Positions 12,700-24,829 of a stretch of DNA of 64,000 nt are shown here, piece after piece. Source of the DNA: Asterias amurensis (taxonomy: Eukaryota; Echinodermata; Asteroidea; Forcipulatida; Asteriidae); assembly GCF_032118995.1 (NCBI RefSeq), contig NC_092661.1, positions 14,739,506-14,803,505 on the forward strand, read 5' to 3'. A model generated the notes under the pieces. That model did no database searches. It had not been told where the DNA came from and was given only the letters and a program-made list of their open reading frames with translations. Each line of letters starts with the position of its first letter. The stretch's first letter is position 1. Made by a program: the position numbers and the translations under genes.

Positions 12700-14470
12700 G
12701 TTTTTGCAAATCTGTGATCATTTCTAATTTCAATCTTATGACATGTAATATAGTATGCACGTTTCCGGGTCAAAAATATATTAGCTTCATCCCAATGGTC
12801 AATGTGAAGGAAACGACATATTTTCTTAATACTCAGAGCGTACTCTAGTAATTGAAAACAGAGGGAAAGAATAACAAGGAATTACAAGTCGCTCCCAAAG
12901 GACAATCTAAAAGCAACCCTAATCAAAATTGTTACGACTTGAAAAAAAAACCATATTAAAATACACATGACAATGGTTAGAGTATTATACTACATGGCGG
13001 TCTGGTTTGATATTGGTGCATAATCAATACAGGGGACTCAAATTGTGATAGACTCAAGAAGGCACAATAATGCTGTGTTTGCCTCCAAGTTTACTGAAAA
13101 TATTGCGCTGTATGACATGGCCTCAATACCCGAGTTTTGGGAACGAGTCGGATACAAAATGGATTTCTTGCAGCTGAATTTCTTTCCGGTGTGCGTTGAT
13201 ACTTCAGTTTGTCTCCGTGTTGTGTGTTTGTATAAGGCAGCTGTGCAGATTCAAACTAAGTCTCTTATTCTCACTGTAGTAGAACAGACTGTGTGTGATT
13301 TAACCTCGAGAGCGTACGAGCTTTTGCGAGATTCTGAACTTCCGGGAACCTCGAATAATAGCAGCTACAGCGTGCATTGAGGAAGTTGTTTGTAAAAAAA
13401 AAAAAAAAAAAAAAAAAATTGCAGAGTGATTTTTTTTGTAGGGAGAACCGGGGGGGGGGGTAAATTCCACCCATAGACTATGGTTTGATAAGTTGTTCAA
13501 AAGCTACCCTTAATTTCCGCTTCACAATTTTTTACCATAAAGAACAGTCCACCAATAGGGTTTCGGGATTGATGTGACAGAAATAAAAACCACGCGCAAA
13601 TTGCACCCACAATAACCTCCAAATATAATTTGATGGCTCAAAGGTGCTTGTGTTGCAACATTGCAGTTCCCAGTTCCTTTATCGTTTCAAGTCACGTTCG
13701 TTTTTTTCACACGTTCACGTAACGCGCATTTTCAAACTCATTATTCAGTAAAGCACGCACACATAACGCGTGAAAGCAACGCATACAGCTCATTTGAATC
13801 TACAGGTTAGTGCTCGATTGGGAGTTGGTAATGTTTCAGGAATTTCTGAAGTACGATCATTGTTATCTTTTACCTTTTTAAAACAGTCTCAGAGCTTGGA
13901 ATTTATATATGCACTTATGTTTCACAGTTCATATGAAGCAAACAACATTACGACATATGAGGACAAAGCTGGTGCACTTTTACGTGGTTAGTGACATTGA
14001 CTGACCACAATGGCAATTGTCTATCGAACTCTGACGTCACACCCCTATAGTGCTCTGCCCGTGCCTTATTTGCAGCTTGGCGTTACCTTTTCCAGCTCAA
14101 AAGTGTGCACGCTCATAGTGGCCCATTTTACAAAGAGCTACATATAATATAGATCTTAACTGCAAATCAATCGTATTGCTAAGTAAAGTGTGATGTCACA
14201 ATACAAAACAATCTGGTAATACGGACAATTTGTCTTTGCGGAGAATTTATTGTATTTTCGAAATCGAGACCTTGATTGTAATTTTACCACCCGTTGTATA
14301 GTGTTGGTACCCGGTGTCACCTCGCTAGACGTGAATGATAGGCTCAACATTCTTGTGAAAACACCATGACAGTTTCTTGATGTTATTTCACCAAAGAAGA
14401 CACTGGTATTTAGCTGAAACATTCCACATGTGTGGCTTTACTTGTTTCTTACTTTGCCTTATAAGTCATG
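12700..14470. other. no supported gene
   Basis: A 111-codon frame at 13045-13380 ends just before an A23 run and has no recognisable domain. The other frames are shorter. A G10 run lies at about 13452 and poly-A at 13394-13418. Nothing else is recognisable. Confidence 0.4.
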
Positions 14471-14479
14471 CATTATAGT

Positions 14480-14608
14480 TGGTGTCTGAAACAGTGACTT
14501 CGGCTACAGCTTCGGCTAGATCGCGCGCGTCTCCCCATTCTTCAACACTGTGGCAGACGCGCTGATGAGCCGTAAGCTCTAGCCGAAGTCGCCGTTTCGA
14601 ACACAGCC
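14480..14608. repeat. small hairpin MITE with CGGCTA-rich arms
   Basis: Left arm GGTGTCTGAAACAGTGACTT then CGGCTACAGCTTCGGCTAGA; right arm TCTAGCCGAAGTCGCC then GTTTCGAACACAGCC. About 129 bp. Its arm sequence is the same vocabulary as the tandem array at 17716-18302 and the partial pieces at 42000-42060 and 42622-42660. Confidence 0.65.
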
Positions 14609-14619
14609 TTTCTTTGACA

Positions 14620-16370
14620 AAAAAACAATGACTCCACACAATTTGAAGGAAACAAAATCCCTCAACCTATCAAGTCCCAACCTTCTTGGACACGCCTGGG
14701 ACTTACCGAATATTAGTCACTATGACCGTACAGTATTATGCCTGCCAGTAAATGCCCAGGAGTGCTCAGAGGCCATTTTAGTATAAAATATGATTATTTA
14801 TATGGGGTTAAATCAATAAAGTTTTTGAATCACAGTCCTTTCTTGGTCCAACATTTAATTACAATGGCACCTCCCAATTAACATTATGGATTATTTTGGG
14901 CCGAATGTAATCTTTGGGTTATTAATTTTGTCTTTACACCCTGGACATATTAACCGTTGGGAGAGACAATTTCGAGGCTGAACGGTCCTTAAGAAAATTG
15001 TATAGATTTTCCAATCACTCTAAAACGGACAGAATGAAGAAATATCGATCACGCTACATACGTAATTGAGCGGAGTTATGATTTTCTTACAGTTGTGGAG
15101 TGTCCAATTTCAGACGTACATTCTGCACAGACATACTCAAAACAAATCATAAGTTATTGTGTATTTTGTCTTATCACTTCTTCTCCTTAAACTACAATCC
15201 CGTCCACATCTCATTGGGCACCCGCATTGGGGCCCCCGTGCACCCTATCAAAACTGGCTCTCCTTGCATTGTCTTCGTAACAGTCAACATTGAGCGAGGA
15301 ACGGGGGAAGAGGAGAGAATGTTTATTGTCAGGTGGGGGGGGGGGTGGTGGGGGGGGGGGGTGGACAGGGAATGTTTATTGTAACGTTACGAATATGTGT
15401 CCTAAGCATTTTAACAAGGTAGCCATAATGGTTAGTGCATGGTTAGTCCTCCATGGTTAGTGTGTGTCATTGTAGGCTAGACTTGTAAAAACACGAAAAC
15501 CTATACTGAGCAGCCGATTCCGCTTGGCCGATTCCAAGGCTTTGCCTGAGAATCAGGTTAAAATGCATATTCTGTTTAAGCAGTCTCTAAAATTCCTAAC
15601 TTATAAATGGTTAATTCCCATTACTCTAACAACACCTCCACGAATGGATTTGCATCCATTATAACCGATCATTCGTCACAGTTAACTTCCAACAGTTTAT
15701 AAATATTTGAGACAAATGGCTAATTTCGCCTTAATTTTCCACACTTGGGTGCACCTCGTTTTTAAGTACTCTTTCCCGCCGGGCCGTGTTTACTGTCACT
15801 TGTTCATCCATTTTGCAAAGGTATTAACTGCAAATGCCTATCAAATATTCATCTTCATTAAAAGGTAAATGTCTTTCTTGCCACGTTTGAGATATGCATC
15901 TGTTGTTCATAGCATACTTAACCTATAAATATCATTGTTTGGCAGGTAATAACTTGAAAAGCACTTCGTGGTTATATAGTGTAAAATCCTATGCTGTATA
16001 TGGTTTTAGTCTGCACTTAACTGCAGAAACTTGGGTGTTATAATTGACATGAATGTTGTCACATACCCAAGAGAGCGAAACAACAATACCACTGTGTTTG
16101 AGTTGACAGAACTGAACTCATTTTAACACAACCCGCTATTTTGACGTGTTCTGGCAGTGTTTAAGGTAATATCAGTGGATATACTTACACTATTTTAGAG
16201 GTATCATATTCTCGTGGTATCTCGTTATTGTAGTAATGTAATTTCCTTTTCATTGTTTGATTATTCATTCCTTTATTATGTGCTTAATGTGCTTACACTA
16301 TAACGTACTATCTTGTTGTGTTAAATGTGTATGCTACATTGTAACATGCTATAGTGTTTTCACTATATAT
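14620..16370. other. no supported gene
   Basis: Short frames only. G-rich runs occur at about 15335-15362. I see no splice-supported exon, RNA gene or recognisable repeat in this stretch. Confidence 0.4.
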
Positions 16371-16392
16371 TATTCTTATTCTTATTCTTATT

Positions 16393-16830
16393 CTTGTTCT
16401 TGTTCTTGTTCTTGTTCTTGTTCTTGTTCTTGTTCTTGTTCTTGTTCTTGTTCTTGTTCTTGTTCTTGTTCTTGTTCTTGTTCTTGTTCTTGTTCTTGTT
16501 CTTGTTCTTGTTCTTGTTCTTGTTCTTGTTCTTGTTCTTGTTCTTGTTCTTGTTCTTGTTCTTGTTCTTGTTCTTGTTCTTGTTCTTGTTCTTGTTCTTG
16601 TTCTTGTTCTTGTTCTTGTTCTTGTTCTTGTTCTTGTTCTTGTTCTTGTTCTTGTTCTTGTTCTTGTTCTTGTTCTTGTTCTTGTTCTTGTTCTTGTTCT
16701 TGTTCTTGTTCTTGTTCTTGTTCTTGTTCTTGTTCTTGTTCTTGTTCTTGTTCTTGTTCTTGTTCTTGTTCTTGTTCTTGTTCTTGTTCTTGTTCTTGTT
16801 CTTGTTCTTGTTCTTGTTCTTGTTCTTGTT
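16393..16830. repeat. perfect (CTTGTT)73 hexanucleotide microsatellite
   Basis: 438 bp of uninterrupted CTTGTT, exactly 73 units, preceded by several CTTATT units and followed by one. Long open frames through it (Cys-Ser, Leu-Val, Asn-Lys and Leu-Phe dipeptide repeats) are a trivial result of a 6-bp period and are not genes. The absence of any interruption suggests recent expansion, or a length collapsed or fixed by assembly. Confidence 0.97.
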
Positions 16831-16831
16831 C

Positions 16832-17715
16832 TTATTATTTATTCGGCATGAAAACACATACAAAGTACAAACATATACAGTACAAAACAAAAGCCAGGGA
16901 CATATGCCTGTAATTAAAAAAGTTTACCTAAAAACTGTAACCCGAAGGCCTTCAATTCCAATATCCCTGGCCATATATTAAAAATCTATAATTATTTACA
17001 ATAAATCTATAAAGACATTAAGAACATTAAGACAAAAACAGAAAGGTAATTAAAAGAAGGGACACAGAATAAGTAAAAATGCAAAATAGCCCCATTTAAA
17101 ACGGTTCCTCTATCAGTTTAAAAAGAGTTGTATATGTGACAGGTATAAAGTAATACCCCCACAAAACTATTTTCTTGTGCATTCAATTTCCTTTTTAATG
17201 AATATTCATATCCTCGGGCGCCACCAACGGCGACCCCTCCGTCATTATTCTCTGCGTCGAAGACGAACGAACATTGAATATTCTCTTCGTCTTCTTTTAC
17301 AGAATAAACGTTATAACTGCAGCCAAAGTGTCCTCGTATCCCTCATTTTGACCTCACATATATAAAGAGTTATAAAGAGTCTTATATGTAATAAGTAGTG
17401 TACACTAAAACTATGTTCACACTAAACACTATGTTCACACTAAACATCCCATACATGATAGTGTTTTTACATCAAAAGGTAATAACGTTCTTATTAACTG
17501 TTCACCCTCCAGTGTGATATCCTAATATCCAAATGCAAACAATTAGAAACAGTCTACAGATCCAGTCTTAATGAGACTAGTCACTAGTTCATTACAAACA
17601 TCTAATGAAAAGATAATAATTTCAAATCCACTAGCCGCGTGTGACCGGGGAGAGAGACTAGGTAAGCATTATAAAAGATTTGCCGCTGGCCCTACAGCTG
17701 GATATGTAATGATGG
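16832..17715. other. no supported gene
   Basis: AT-rich sequence with a short direct repeat at 17411-17442 (CTATGTTCACACTAAACA twice). No supported coding region. Confidence 0.4.
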
Positions 17716-18302
17716 CGTCAAAGAGCTACGGCTACGGCTGTTGCTAAAGGGTGTTACTGTGTAAGGCCGTATCCGAATTGGCGGCTACAACTATGGCTAC
17801 GGCTGTTGCTAAGGGTGATGCATGCTGTGTAATGCCGTATCCGAATTGGCGTCTAGAGCTACGGCTACCGCTGTTGCTAGAGGGTGATGCCGTGTAATGC
17901 CGTATCCGAATTGGCGTCTACAGCTACGGCTACGGCTGTTGCTAAGGGTGATGCTGCGTAAGGCCGTCTCCGAATTGGCATCTACAACTACGGCTACGGC
18001 TGTTGCTAAAGGGTGTTGCATGCTGTGTAAGGCCGTATCCGATTTGACGGCTACAGCTACGGCTACGGCTGTTGCTAAAGGGTGTTGCTGTGTAAGGCCG
18101 TATCCGAATTGGCATATACAACTACGGCTATGGCTGTTGCTTAAGTGTGATGTTGTGTAAGGTCGTATCCGATTTGGCGACTACAGCTACGGCTACGGCT
18201 AGCAGTAACACCCTTTACCTATAGAGATGTCCTGAACCTCAACGCATGATGACGCAGACATCTAGCCGAAGCCCGTAGCTGCAATTTTGTAGCCTGCCAG
18301 AT
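17716..18302. repeat. minisatellite of 63-69 bp units derived from a hairpin MITE
   Basis: Seven units marked by GTAAGGCCGTATCCGAATT at about 17762, 17829, 17896, 17959, 18028, 18093 and 18158. Each carries CTACAGCTACGGCTACGGCT then GTTGCTAAAGGGTG. The right edge (18245-18302) contains the complement of the unit (TCTAGCCGAAGCCCGTAGCT and then GATCGGACACGGCC). The array therefore looks like one arm of an inverted-repeat element amplified in tandem, with the other arm left single. Confidence 0.85.
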
Positions 18303-18309
18303 CGGACAC

Positions 18310-19250
18310 GGCCTAACATCAACCTATACACAGAAATGACACGTGTTCGACACAATAAAAGTTTGATGCCCCGATTCTGACTGTGTCAATAACCGCAGGG
18401 AAAAGACAATTGAGACACATAGCCATCATAAACCAAAAACGGTTCGTCCATCAAAATAATAATAACACAAGCCGGAAGTAAAGAGATAGATCTCATATTG
18501 GGTGCACTTGTCATTTTGTTGGCAAGCAAGAGCAAAAAAAAACCCTGTACTGATATGTGCTCTACTCTCAGAATGCAATCAAAAACTTGCCTTTTTTAAA
18601 CTGATGGAAAAGAGCCTCGTAGCTGCTATGGCAGAGACTTGTTAAACTACCCGAGGCAAGATTAAGAGTGTCATTTCATAGACGCCATGTGAATGCCGCA
18701 GAAGGGCTTACACTTTTTCTTATTCTTATTTTTCGCCTTGGCACAACCCGCGGGCGAACAACCTGGAAACGGCACTTAACAAACCCCGTTGTCGCTGTTC
18801 TCTCCACGCTCATACTCATCTCACCCACTCTCTCTTTAGTCCCGGTTTTATAAAGTTGTTTGGATGCTGTATGGGTGCCACTTTACTACACTGGTGCCCG
18901 CAAGCCAAAACAAACATTTTGACCAATGGGCAACTGAAGATGGCCGTTTGAGACTTCCGTGGCGTTTTTGTTCGCGGCACTCCATATACACTGAAGCATG
19001 TTTCTCGTTGAACACACCAATTGTAAACCATCAAGTGGGATTTCAAAACTTTTAATTCCATACTCAAAATTCACAAGACGATCAAGTGTAATATATGGTA
19101 TAGTTCATTATCATCATATGAAGTGAAATAATTACCAACGGGATGAGAAAAAAATCAGCTTGAAAGATAACAAGTTCAATAACATAGTTTAAATGTTGGA
19201 TTTATTTACCGTTAGGCCTATAGTAATGTAATTTTCGGTGTGTCCGGTTT
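18310..19250. other. no supported gene
   Basis: Overlapping frames of 60-83 codons on both strands near 18816-19074 have no recognisable domain. No repeats were recognised. Confidence 0.35.
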
Positions 19251-19254
19251 ATCG

Positions 19255-19813
19255 ATTTGATAGTTTTTTTTTAAACCAATCTTGGGTGGGATAACTTAAA
19301 CCTGGTTTGTGTTAACAATCAGTGTGTCTTCTTCTACCGATTGTAGTTGTGTTTTTAATCAATCTTCGTTAGGGATAACTTAAACCTGGCTTGTGTAAAC
19401 AATCAGTGTGTTTAAGTGACCGATTGTAGTTATGTTTTTAACCAATCTTTGTTAGGGATAACTTAAACCTGGCTTGTGTAAACAATCAATGTGTTTAATC
19501 TACCTCTAATGTTGTTTTAACCAATCTTCGTTCAGGATAACTTAAATATGGTTTTAGTTAACAATCAGATGTCTAATCAACCGATATTGTAGTTGTGTTT
19601 TTTAACCAATCTTCGTTAAGGTTAACTTAAACCTGATTTGTAAAGAATCAGTAGGCCATGTTTAATCTACCGAATATGTTTTTAACCAATCTTCGTCAGG
19701 GATATGCTTTAACCTGGTTTGTGTTAACAATCACTGTCTCTAATCTGTAACGATATTTTAATTATGTGTTTAACCAATCTTCGTTCGGGATAACTTAAAC
19801 CTGGTTTGCCCAA
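19255..19813. repeat. tandem array of about 83-bp units
   Basis: Seven diverged copies starting at the word AACCAATCTT (about 19275, 19357, 19441, 19520, 19605, 19685, 19773; steps of 79-88 bp). Each continues GGATAACTTAAACCTGG, then GTGTTAACAATCAGTGTG and CCGATTGTAGTTGTGTTTTT. Non-coding; the divergence between units suggests an old array. Confidence 0.88.
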
Positions 19814-20236
19814 AAGCAATCTGCCAGAACAATCAACTTTGTATTCGGTTCTCGAAACTGTTTCCACGTTATTTCCAAGGGATATTAAATGTGTTAGGTG
19901 AATAAACCTTGACGTAGTCTGTTCATCCCCAACACCTGTTAATTTAATCAAGCAGCGCCGTGAGAGAGATGGCAAGCAACCAACTTGATCACGGTCTTAC
20001 CCGATATGACTGACAACTTATACCATCCGTAGTTGCCTATCCAATCGAATAACAAACCATAAGGGAATGATAGTAACACTATCACCTCAAACCCTGTGAA
20101 CATTCAGTCCCCTTGATATTAATTGGAAGCTCGTTCCATAACGTTCCGCATGAAGGCTGGGGTGTTTCGAGAGCTCTCTCCTTGAATTCTACTACGTGCG
20201 CACACCACTGATGACCAAGGTTTTCAGTTTCATGAA

Positions 20237-20623
20237 TTAAAGACAGTGTATGTTGGAAACTATTGGTAATTGTCAAAGACCAGTCTCCTCACTTGGTGTA
20301 TCTCAACATATCCGTAAAATAACAAACCTGTGAAATGTTGAGCTCAATTGGTCGTCGAAGTTGCGAGATGAAAGAAAAAACGCCCTGGTCACACGAAGTT
20401 GTGTGCTTTCAGATGCTTGATTTCGTGACCTCAAATTCTAAATCTGAGGTCTCAGAATCAAATTCGTGGAAAATTACTTCTTTCTTGAAAACTACTCCAC
20501 TTCAGAGGGAGCCGTTTCTCACAATGTTTTGTACCATCAACCTCTCCCCATTACTGGTCACCAAGTAAGGTTTTATGCTAATAACTATTTTGAGTAGTTA
20601 CCAATAGTTTCCACTGCCTTTAA
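20237..20623. repeat. family A MITE, long subfamily
   Basis: Bounded by TTAA (20237-20240 and 20620-20623). It has the internal palindrome GTGACCTCAAATTC...GAGGTCTCAGAATC, the block TTCAGAGGGAGCCGTTTCTC, and the outer end CCAATAGTTTCCACTGCC. Opposite orientation to the copy at 6789. Confidence 0.85.
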
Positions 20624-21165
20624 GTTCGTATGGGATTGCCTAATAATAGATGGATATTTATTGGCAGGGAAAGCAACACGACTTGTTCACTGTGATTACT
20701 AACAGGTATACGGGATTTATTGGTTTAATCGCAATAATATCTCTCCATTTGATTAGAACAGACGTTGAATGTTCATAAAAATGCGGCTGTGATGTGTGGG
20801 TGATAAAGCTAATGGAAATCTCAAAGGATAGCCTATACAAACAAAATGCAAGAAAACCGGTAAATGGAACATAATGGCTAAACCGTTTACACTTTAAACA
20901 ATTCCAGGTCAGTACTCACTCTGACTCAAAGTCCAGGGGCTCCTGACCTAACTGGGTCAGGCTGACCCAGTACCTGATGAAAAACTGGGTGTTGACCCGG
21001 TCGGATTCTGCGTCATTCTGGCTTATGACACAACTTCTGGGTCATGACCCCGAAATAAATCGGGTCCTGCCTGATCTGGATTCGGGTCCGATGTAAAGTT
21101 GTTAAGAGAAAGATATGGAACCAATATCACAAAACACCTGTATTACAAATGCATTAACTTTTCCT

Positions 21166-21328
21166 GGGGCCTTTCTCAAACCACGGCTTGGGCTCCGGCT
21201 CAGGCTTAGGCTCCGCGTGCTGTGTACGCAGCTTGCATTTAACCTGCATTTTGGAGCAGCGCGTATTGCACGGATATCAGCGCGCGGAGCCCGAGCCGGA
21301 GCCCAAGCCGAGCTTTGAGAAAGGCCCC
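21166..21328. repeat. GC-rich hairpin MITE
   Basis: Ends GGGGCCTTTCTCAAACCACG and GAGCTTTGAGAAAGGCCCC are inverted, and the arms continue with GGCTTGGGCTCCGGCTC against GAGCCGGAGCCCAAGCCGAG. About 163 bp. It is GC-rich against an AT-rich background. Non-coding. Confidence 0.8.
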
Positions 21329-21479
21329 TGATAGAAGTTATACTTGCAAGATGTACACCGTTACCTTACTAACAATACAAACAAGACCCAAGCCTGATGT
21401 TTAGAACAGATCAAGACATTAAAGTCAGTGAACCCTCTCGGCCAATTTTAATTATCTCAACCAACGATGCAATGTTTCT

Positions 21480-22240
21480 TTTAAAAACAACCCTGTCCAC
21501 TGAGTGAACCATATACAAATCCAGCACCCAATTGACGTACGTGGTATCGAATGGCGATTATTCATTTTTCTTTTTCAACGATGTCATGTTTCTTTTGAAA
21601 ACATTCCATCAGTACCATCGTCGAATAGTCCACTACGTGAACCATGTACGAATCCAGTACCCAATTGATGTACGTTGTATCAAATGGCGATTACTCATTT
21701 TTCTTTTTCAATGTCATGTTTCTTTTGAAAACATTCCATCAGTACCATCGTCTAATTACGTGAACCATGTACGAATCCAGTACCCAATTGACGTACGTGG
21801 TATCGAATGGCGATTATTCATTTTTCTTTTTCAACGATATCATGTTTCTTTTGAAAACACACCCGTCAAATTTTCCACTGAGTGAACCATGTACGAATCC
21901 AGTACCCAATTGACGTACGTTGTATCGAATGGTAATTTAATTACTATGAATAAGGATTTTTTCTTTTTCAACGATGCCATGTTTCTTTTGAAAACATTCC
22001 ATCAGTACCATCGTCGAATAGTCCACTACGTGAACCATGTACGAATCCAGTACCCAATTGATGTACGTGGTATCGGATGGCAATCAAAAAGTTTTTTTTT
22101 TCTCTCAACGATGTCATGTCTCCTTTAGAACATCCCAGAACATCGTGGTCACATTCTCCACCTAGCGAACCTTTACGAATCCAGTACCCAATTGAAGTAC
22201 GTGGTATCGAATGGCGATTTAATCAAGTTTTCCTTCTTTC
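21480..22240. repeat. tandem array of 122-148 bp units
   Basis: Six units beginning near GTGAACCATGTACGAATCC at about 21504, 21637, 21760, 21882, 22030 and 22165. Each continues AGTACCCAATTGACGTACGT and GGTATCGAATGGCGATTATT, then CATGTTTCTTTTGAAAACA. Unit length varies through small indels. Frames across it repeat the same peptide and carry no sign of selection as coding sequence. Confidence 0.88.
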
Positions 22241-22645
22241 CAGTCCCTTATTATTTCGTGTACTTTTTCTTTCGCTAGACGCATCGGATTACATGGTTTT
22301 AATCAAATCGCAGGACACAGTGTGGAAACTTTCACTGTTTTAAGTTCTCCACGTCCGCATGGTGGTGGGTTCAAATCCCGGGACGGGTAGAAACCCGAGA
22401 CTACCTGGTGGATTGCTATTCTTGATTTATGTTTTGTGTTTATTTTTTTATATTTTTTTATCAACCAACTTTGATTTGCTATGTTTCTAAAAAGACTAAG
22501 TGTCGGTTTCTCCCCTTTTTTTCCTTCAAGAGTTCTTTATTGGAATTTTGTTATGACATGATGAGGCATGTGACGAGTTCAATAAAAGGCTGTCACATGC
22601 CATCCGTTGCAGCGGACGTGAATGGACTTTTTTCAGGTATCGGTT

Positions 22646-23030
22646 TTAAAGACAGTGGACACTATTGGTTATTGTCAAAGACCAGTCTTCTCACTTGGTG
22701 TATCTCAGCATATGCATTAAATAACAAACCTGTGAAAATTTGAGCTCAATCGGTCGTCGAAGTTGCGAGATGATAATGAAAGAAAAAACACCCTTGTCAC
22801 ACGAAGTTGTGTGCGTTTAGATGGTTGATTTCGAGACCTTAAGTTCTAAACTTGAGGTCTCGAAATCAAATTCATGGAAAATTACTTCTTTCTCGAAAAC
22901 TATGGCACTTTAGAGGGAGCCGTTTCTCACAATGTTTTATACCATCAACCTCTCCCCATTACTCGTTACCAAGTGAGGGTTTATGCTGATAATTATTTTG
23001 AGTAATTACCAATAGTGTCCACTGCCTTTA
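22646..23030. repeat. family A MITE, long subfamily
   Basis: TTAA at 22646-22649. It opens with AGACAGTGGACACTATTGG, has the internal GAGACCTTAAGTTC...CTTGAGGTCTCGAAATC palindrome, and ends AATAGTGTCCACTGCCTTTA. Nearly full length; the right TTAA has become TTTAGG. Confidence 0.88.
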
Positions 23031-23334
23031 GGTATTATGGTTGTAAAAATTGGAAGTTAAAGGTATTATAACAGGATTTGTAGATCAGAACCAAAACATT
23101 CTCAAATTCTAACAGTGTTTGTGTTTGTGTTTAATGTGATCAACCACATCTAATAACAAACAATGGGGTCTTAATCCGCTGAGTGGGCCAGGACAAGTAG
23201 TTAAACATCATGCACCATTTTCAAAAAGGACTTCATTTAAGAGGTTTTTATAACATTTCGCATAATTTATTTTTTTAGAGTATACGAACTACCTAATCAG
23301 TATAAAGCTGTCAGATTAAAAACAAACCTTAATT

Positions 23335-23475
23335 GCTCTAGAACTGCAAGGGTCGTGGGTTCAAATCCCACCCGAGTAACATGCCTGTGATATTTTTTCA
23401 CAGGACTCGGGAAAGTACTGAGTATACAGTGCTAACACACATCGGTGTATGGGTAAAACCAAAATAATATTCTTT
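23335..23475 (+). mobile_element. tRNA-derived SINE (family J)
   Basis: It contains GGGTCGTGGGTTCAAATCCC (B box) then ACCCGAGTAACATGCCTGTG, CGGGAAAGTACTGAGTATAC and GTGTATGGGTAAAACC. The best-preserved body of this family in the window. The A-box half is not evident, so the copy is probably 5'-truncated. Confidence 0.7.
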
Positions 23476-23479
23476 ATCC

Positions 23480-24825
23480 CCGATGCAAATTTAACATTTA
23501 TTAAACCTTTATTTATTTACACACTTCCAATCCTGTATAGTTATCAGGATGGATGCAATTAAAGCTGCGTTCGCGTGCCACTCCCCTCAGTTTTATCCTC
23601 CAAATTTCTGATAAAATCTTGATCGTAGACACTCAAGTTTCAGAATTTCTCATGGGAAACGTTTCATAGAGAAGATGATAACATTGATAATAAAAGAGTA
23701 CTGCATGTTTAAATATGACTTTTCGATCGTCGCTATTAGAGCCCGCTTCCTCCGTGGACGTAGGGGTTCCTCTTTTTAATTATGTGTGCCTTTATTAAAG
23801 TGTCTTGGGTTTTGGTTGAAATTAACTTTTTTCTCCCTTGAGTTTGCAGAGTCTGTTATTTAAATTATCAATTGATGTATGGGTAGCACGTGACTATAGA
23901 GTTCTAGGTGAAGTGTTCTGTAATGTAATATACCGAGTAGTTCAAACTATGTAAAAAAAAATTGGTTTATACAGGGTTAAATCATAATTGACTGTTGTTG
24001 TTATTGTGTTTGGGGTTTGTAAATATCAAAAGAGTTAAGCATGTTTTAGGTATACTTTGCAGTGTGTGGACCATAAGAACGACTAGTAGGCTTGCGTGTA
24101 CAATCATGTACAGCTACAAGAACTATAGTTGGTGGTTTCGAACAGTGCTCGTCTTCTCCTAAAGACGAGTCTGAAGACCAGCAGAGTATACTGTTCGAAA
24201 CGTCGAGACCACATCGCTGGAGGGTAGTTGGTGCCGGTTCTTTTTAGGATCATCACAAGTTTACTGCACAGATTTTCTCCTGCATGTTTTGATGTTTTTT
24301 TTTTCTTTTCTTGAAGTGCCACACCCCGTTTCCACCCACCCCGCCCCCATCCAAGCCCAAGCCATCGTGTTAAATTGTTTTGGGTTTTGTTTTGAATTGT
24401 GAGATGAGAGTCACCCCTTCTTTGTTCTTATTGGCATTCTGCATGGAATCCTGTATAATTATATGCAACAGTTCCACACAGCATCCAGCATTGTTGTATT
24501 ACCAGAATGATCTATAAATTAAAGCAATCATCAATAATTCAATTCGTCTGGCACGACCAACACACTATATAGGTAAAGTTGTTTCCACACGGGATTCACG
24601 CGGAATTTTTTAATCCCACAAAAATAATTGAATTGATTGAGCATAACGGACTCGATGGGTACTTGTTTTATATTTCATGACAGGGTGTCTGGGGTCCCAT
24701 GGTATGTTGAGAGGTGAGCCCTTCAAGTGGACACGGACTGTACTACATGGACCTACTTGAGTGCAAGACTACACACGCACACGCACAAACAACATGCCGT
24801 AGTATGTTTACATTTGCATCCTAGT
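23480..24825. other. no supported gene; one small hairpin
   Basis: The notable structure is a hairpin at about 24126-24210, GGTGGTTTCGAACAGT against ACTGTTCGAAACGTCGAGACC, with an inner GCTCGTCTT/AAAGACGAG arm. Its GTTCGAAACGTCGAGACC style resembles 3' ends of several retroelements, but the family cannot be settled from one copy. No coding region is supported. Confidence 0.4.
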
Positions 24826-24829
24826 GGTC

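Noticed and set aside
13045-13380. 111-codon plus-strand frame followed by poly-A
   Set aside because: The poly-A run after it suggested a retroposed cDNA, but the peptide has no recognisable similarity, no target duplication is visible, and no AATAAA precedes the A run.
14560-14605. CTGATGAG followed by a pairing GAGC/GCTC stem, as in a hammerhead
   Set aside because: The required GAAA does not follow the stem; the sequence continues TAGCCGAAG as part of the hairpin MITE arm.
16257-16981. Long open frames of Cys-Ser, Leu-Val, Leu-Phe and Asn-Lys repeats on both strands
   Set aside because: They are forced by a perfect 6-bp repeat, which keeps every frame open. No start, domain or splice context supports them.
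20082-20276. Minus-strand frame with TLWNELPINIKGT, resembling a LINE reverse transcriptase end
   Set aside because: Only about ten residues resemble the motif, the frame runs into a MITE, and no 3' tail of a LINE is visible. Too weak to call.
22340-22425. Possible tRNA (GTGGGTTCAAATCCCGGGAC)
   Set aside because: Only a B-box-like segment is present; no acceptor or anticodon arm can be paired. Probably a SINE fragment.
24126-24215. Hammerhead-ribozyme-like core (CTGAAGA ... CGAAAC)
   Set aside because: The two core words are present in order, but stem II does not pair (first pair would be C-C), and no closing stem III with a cleavage site follows. The region is better explained as an inverted repeat.
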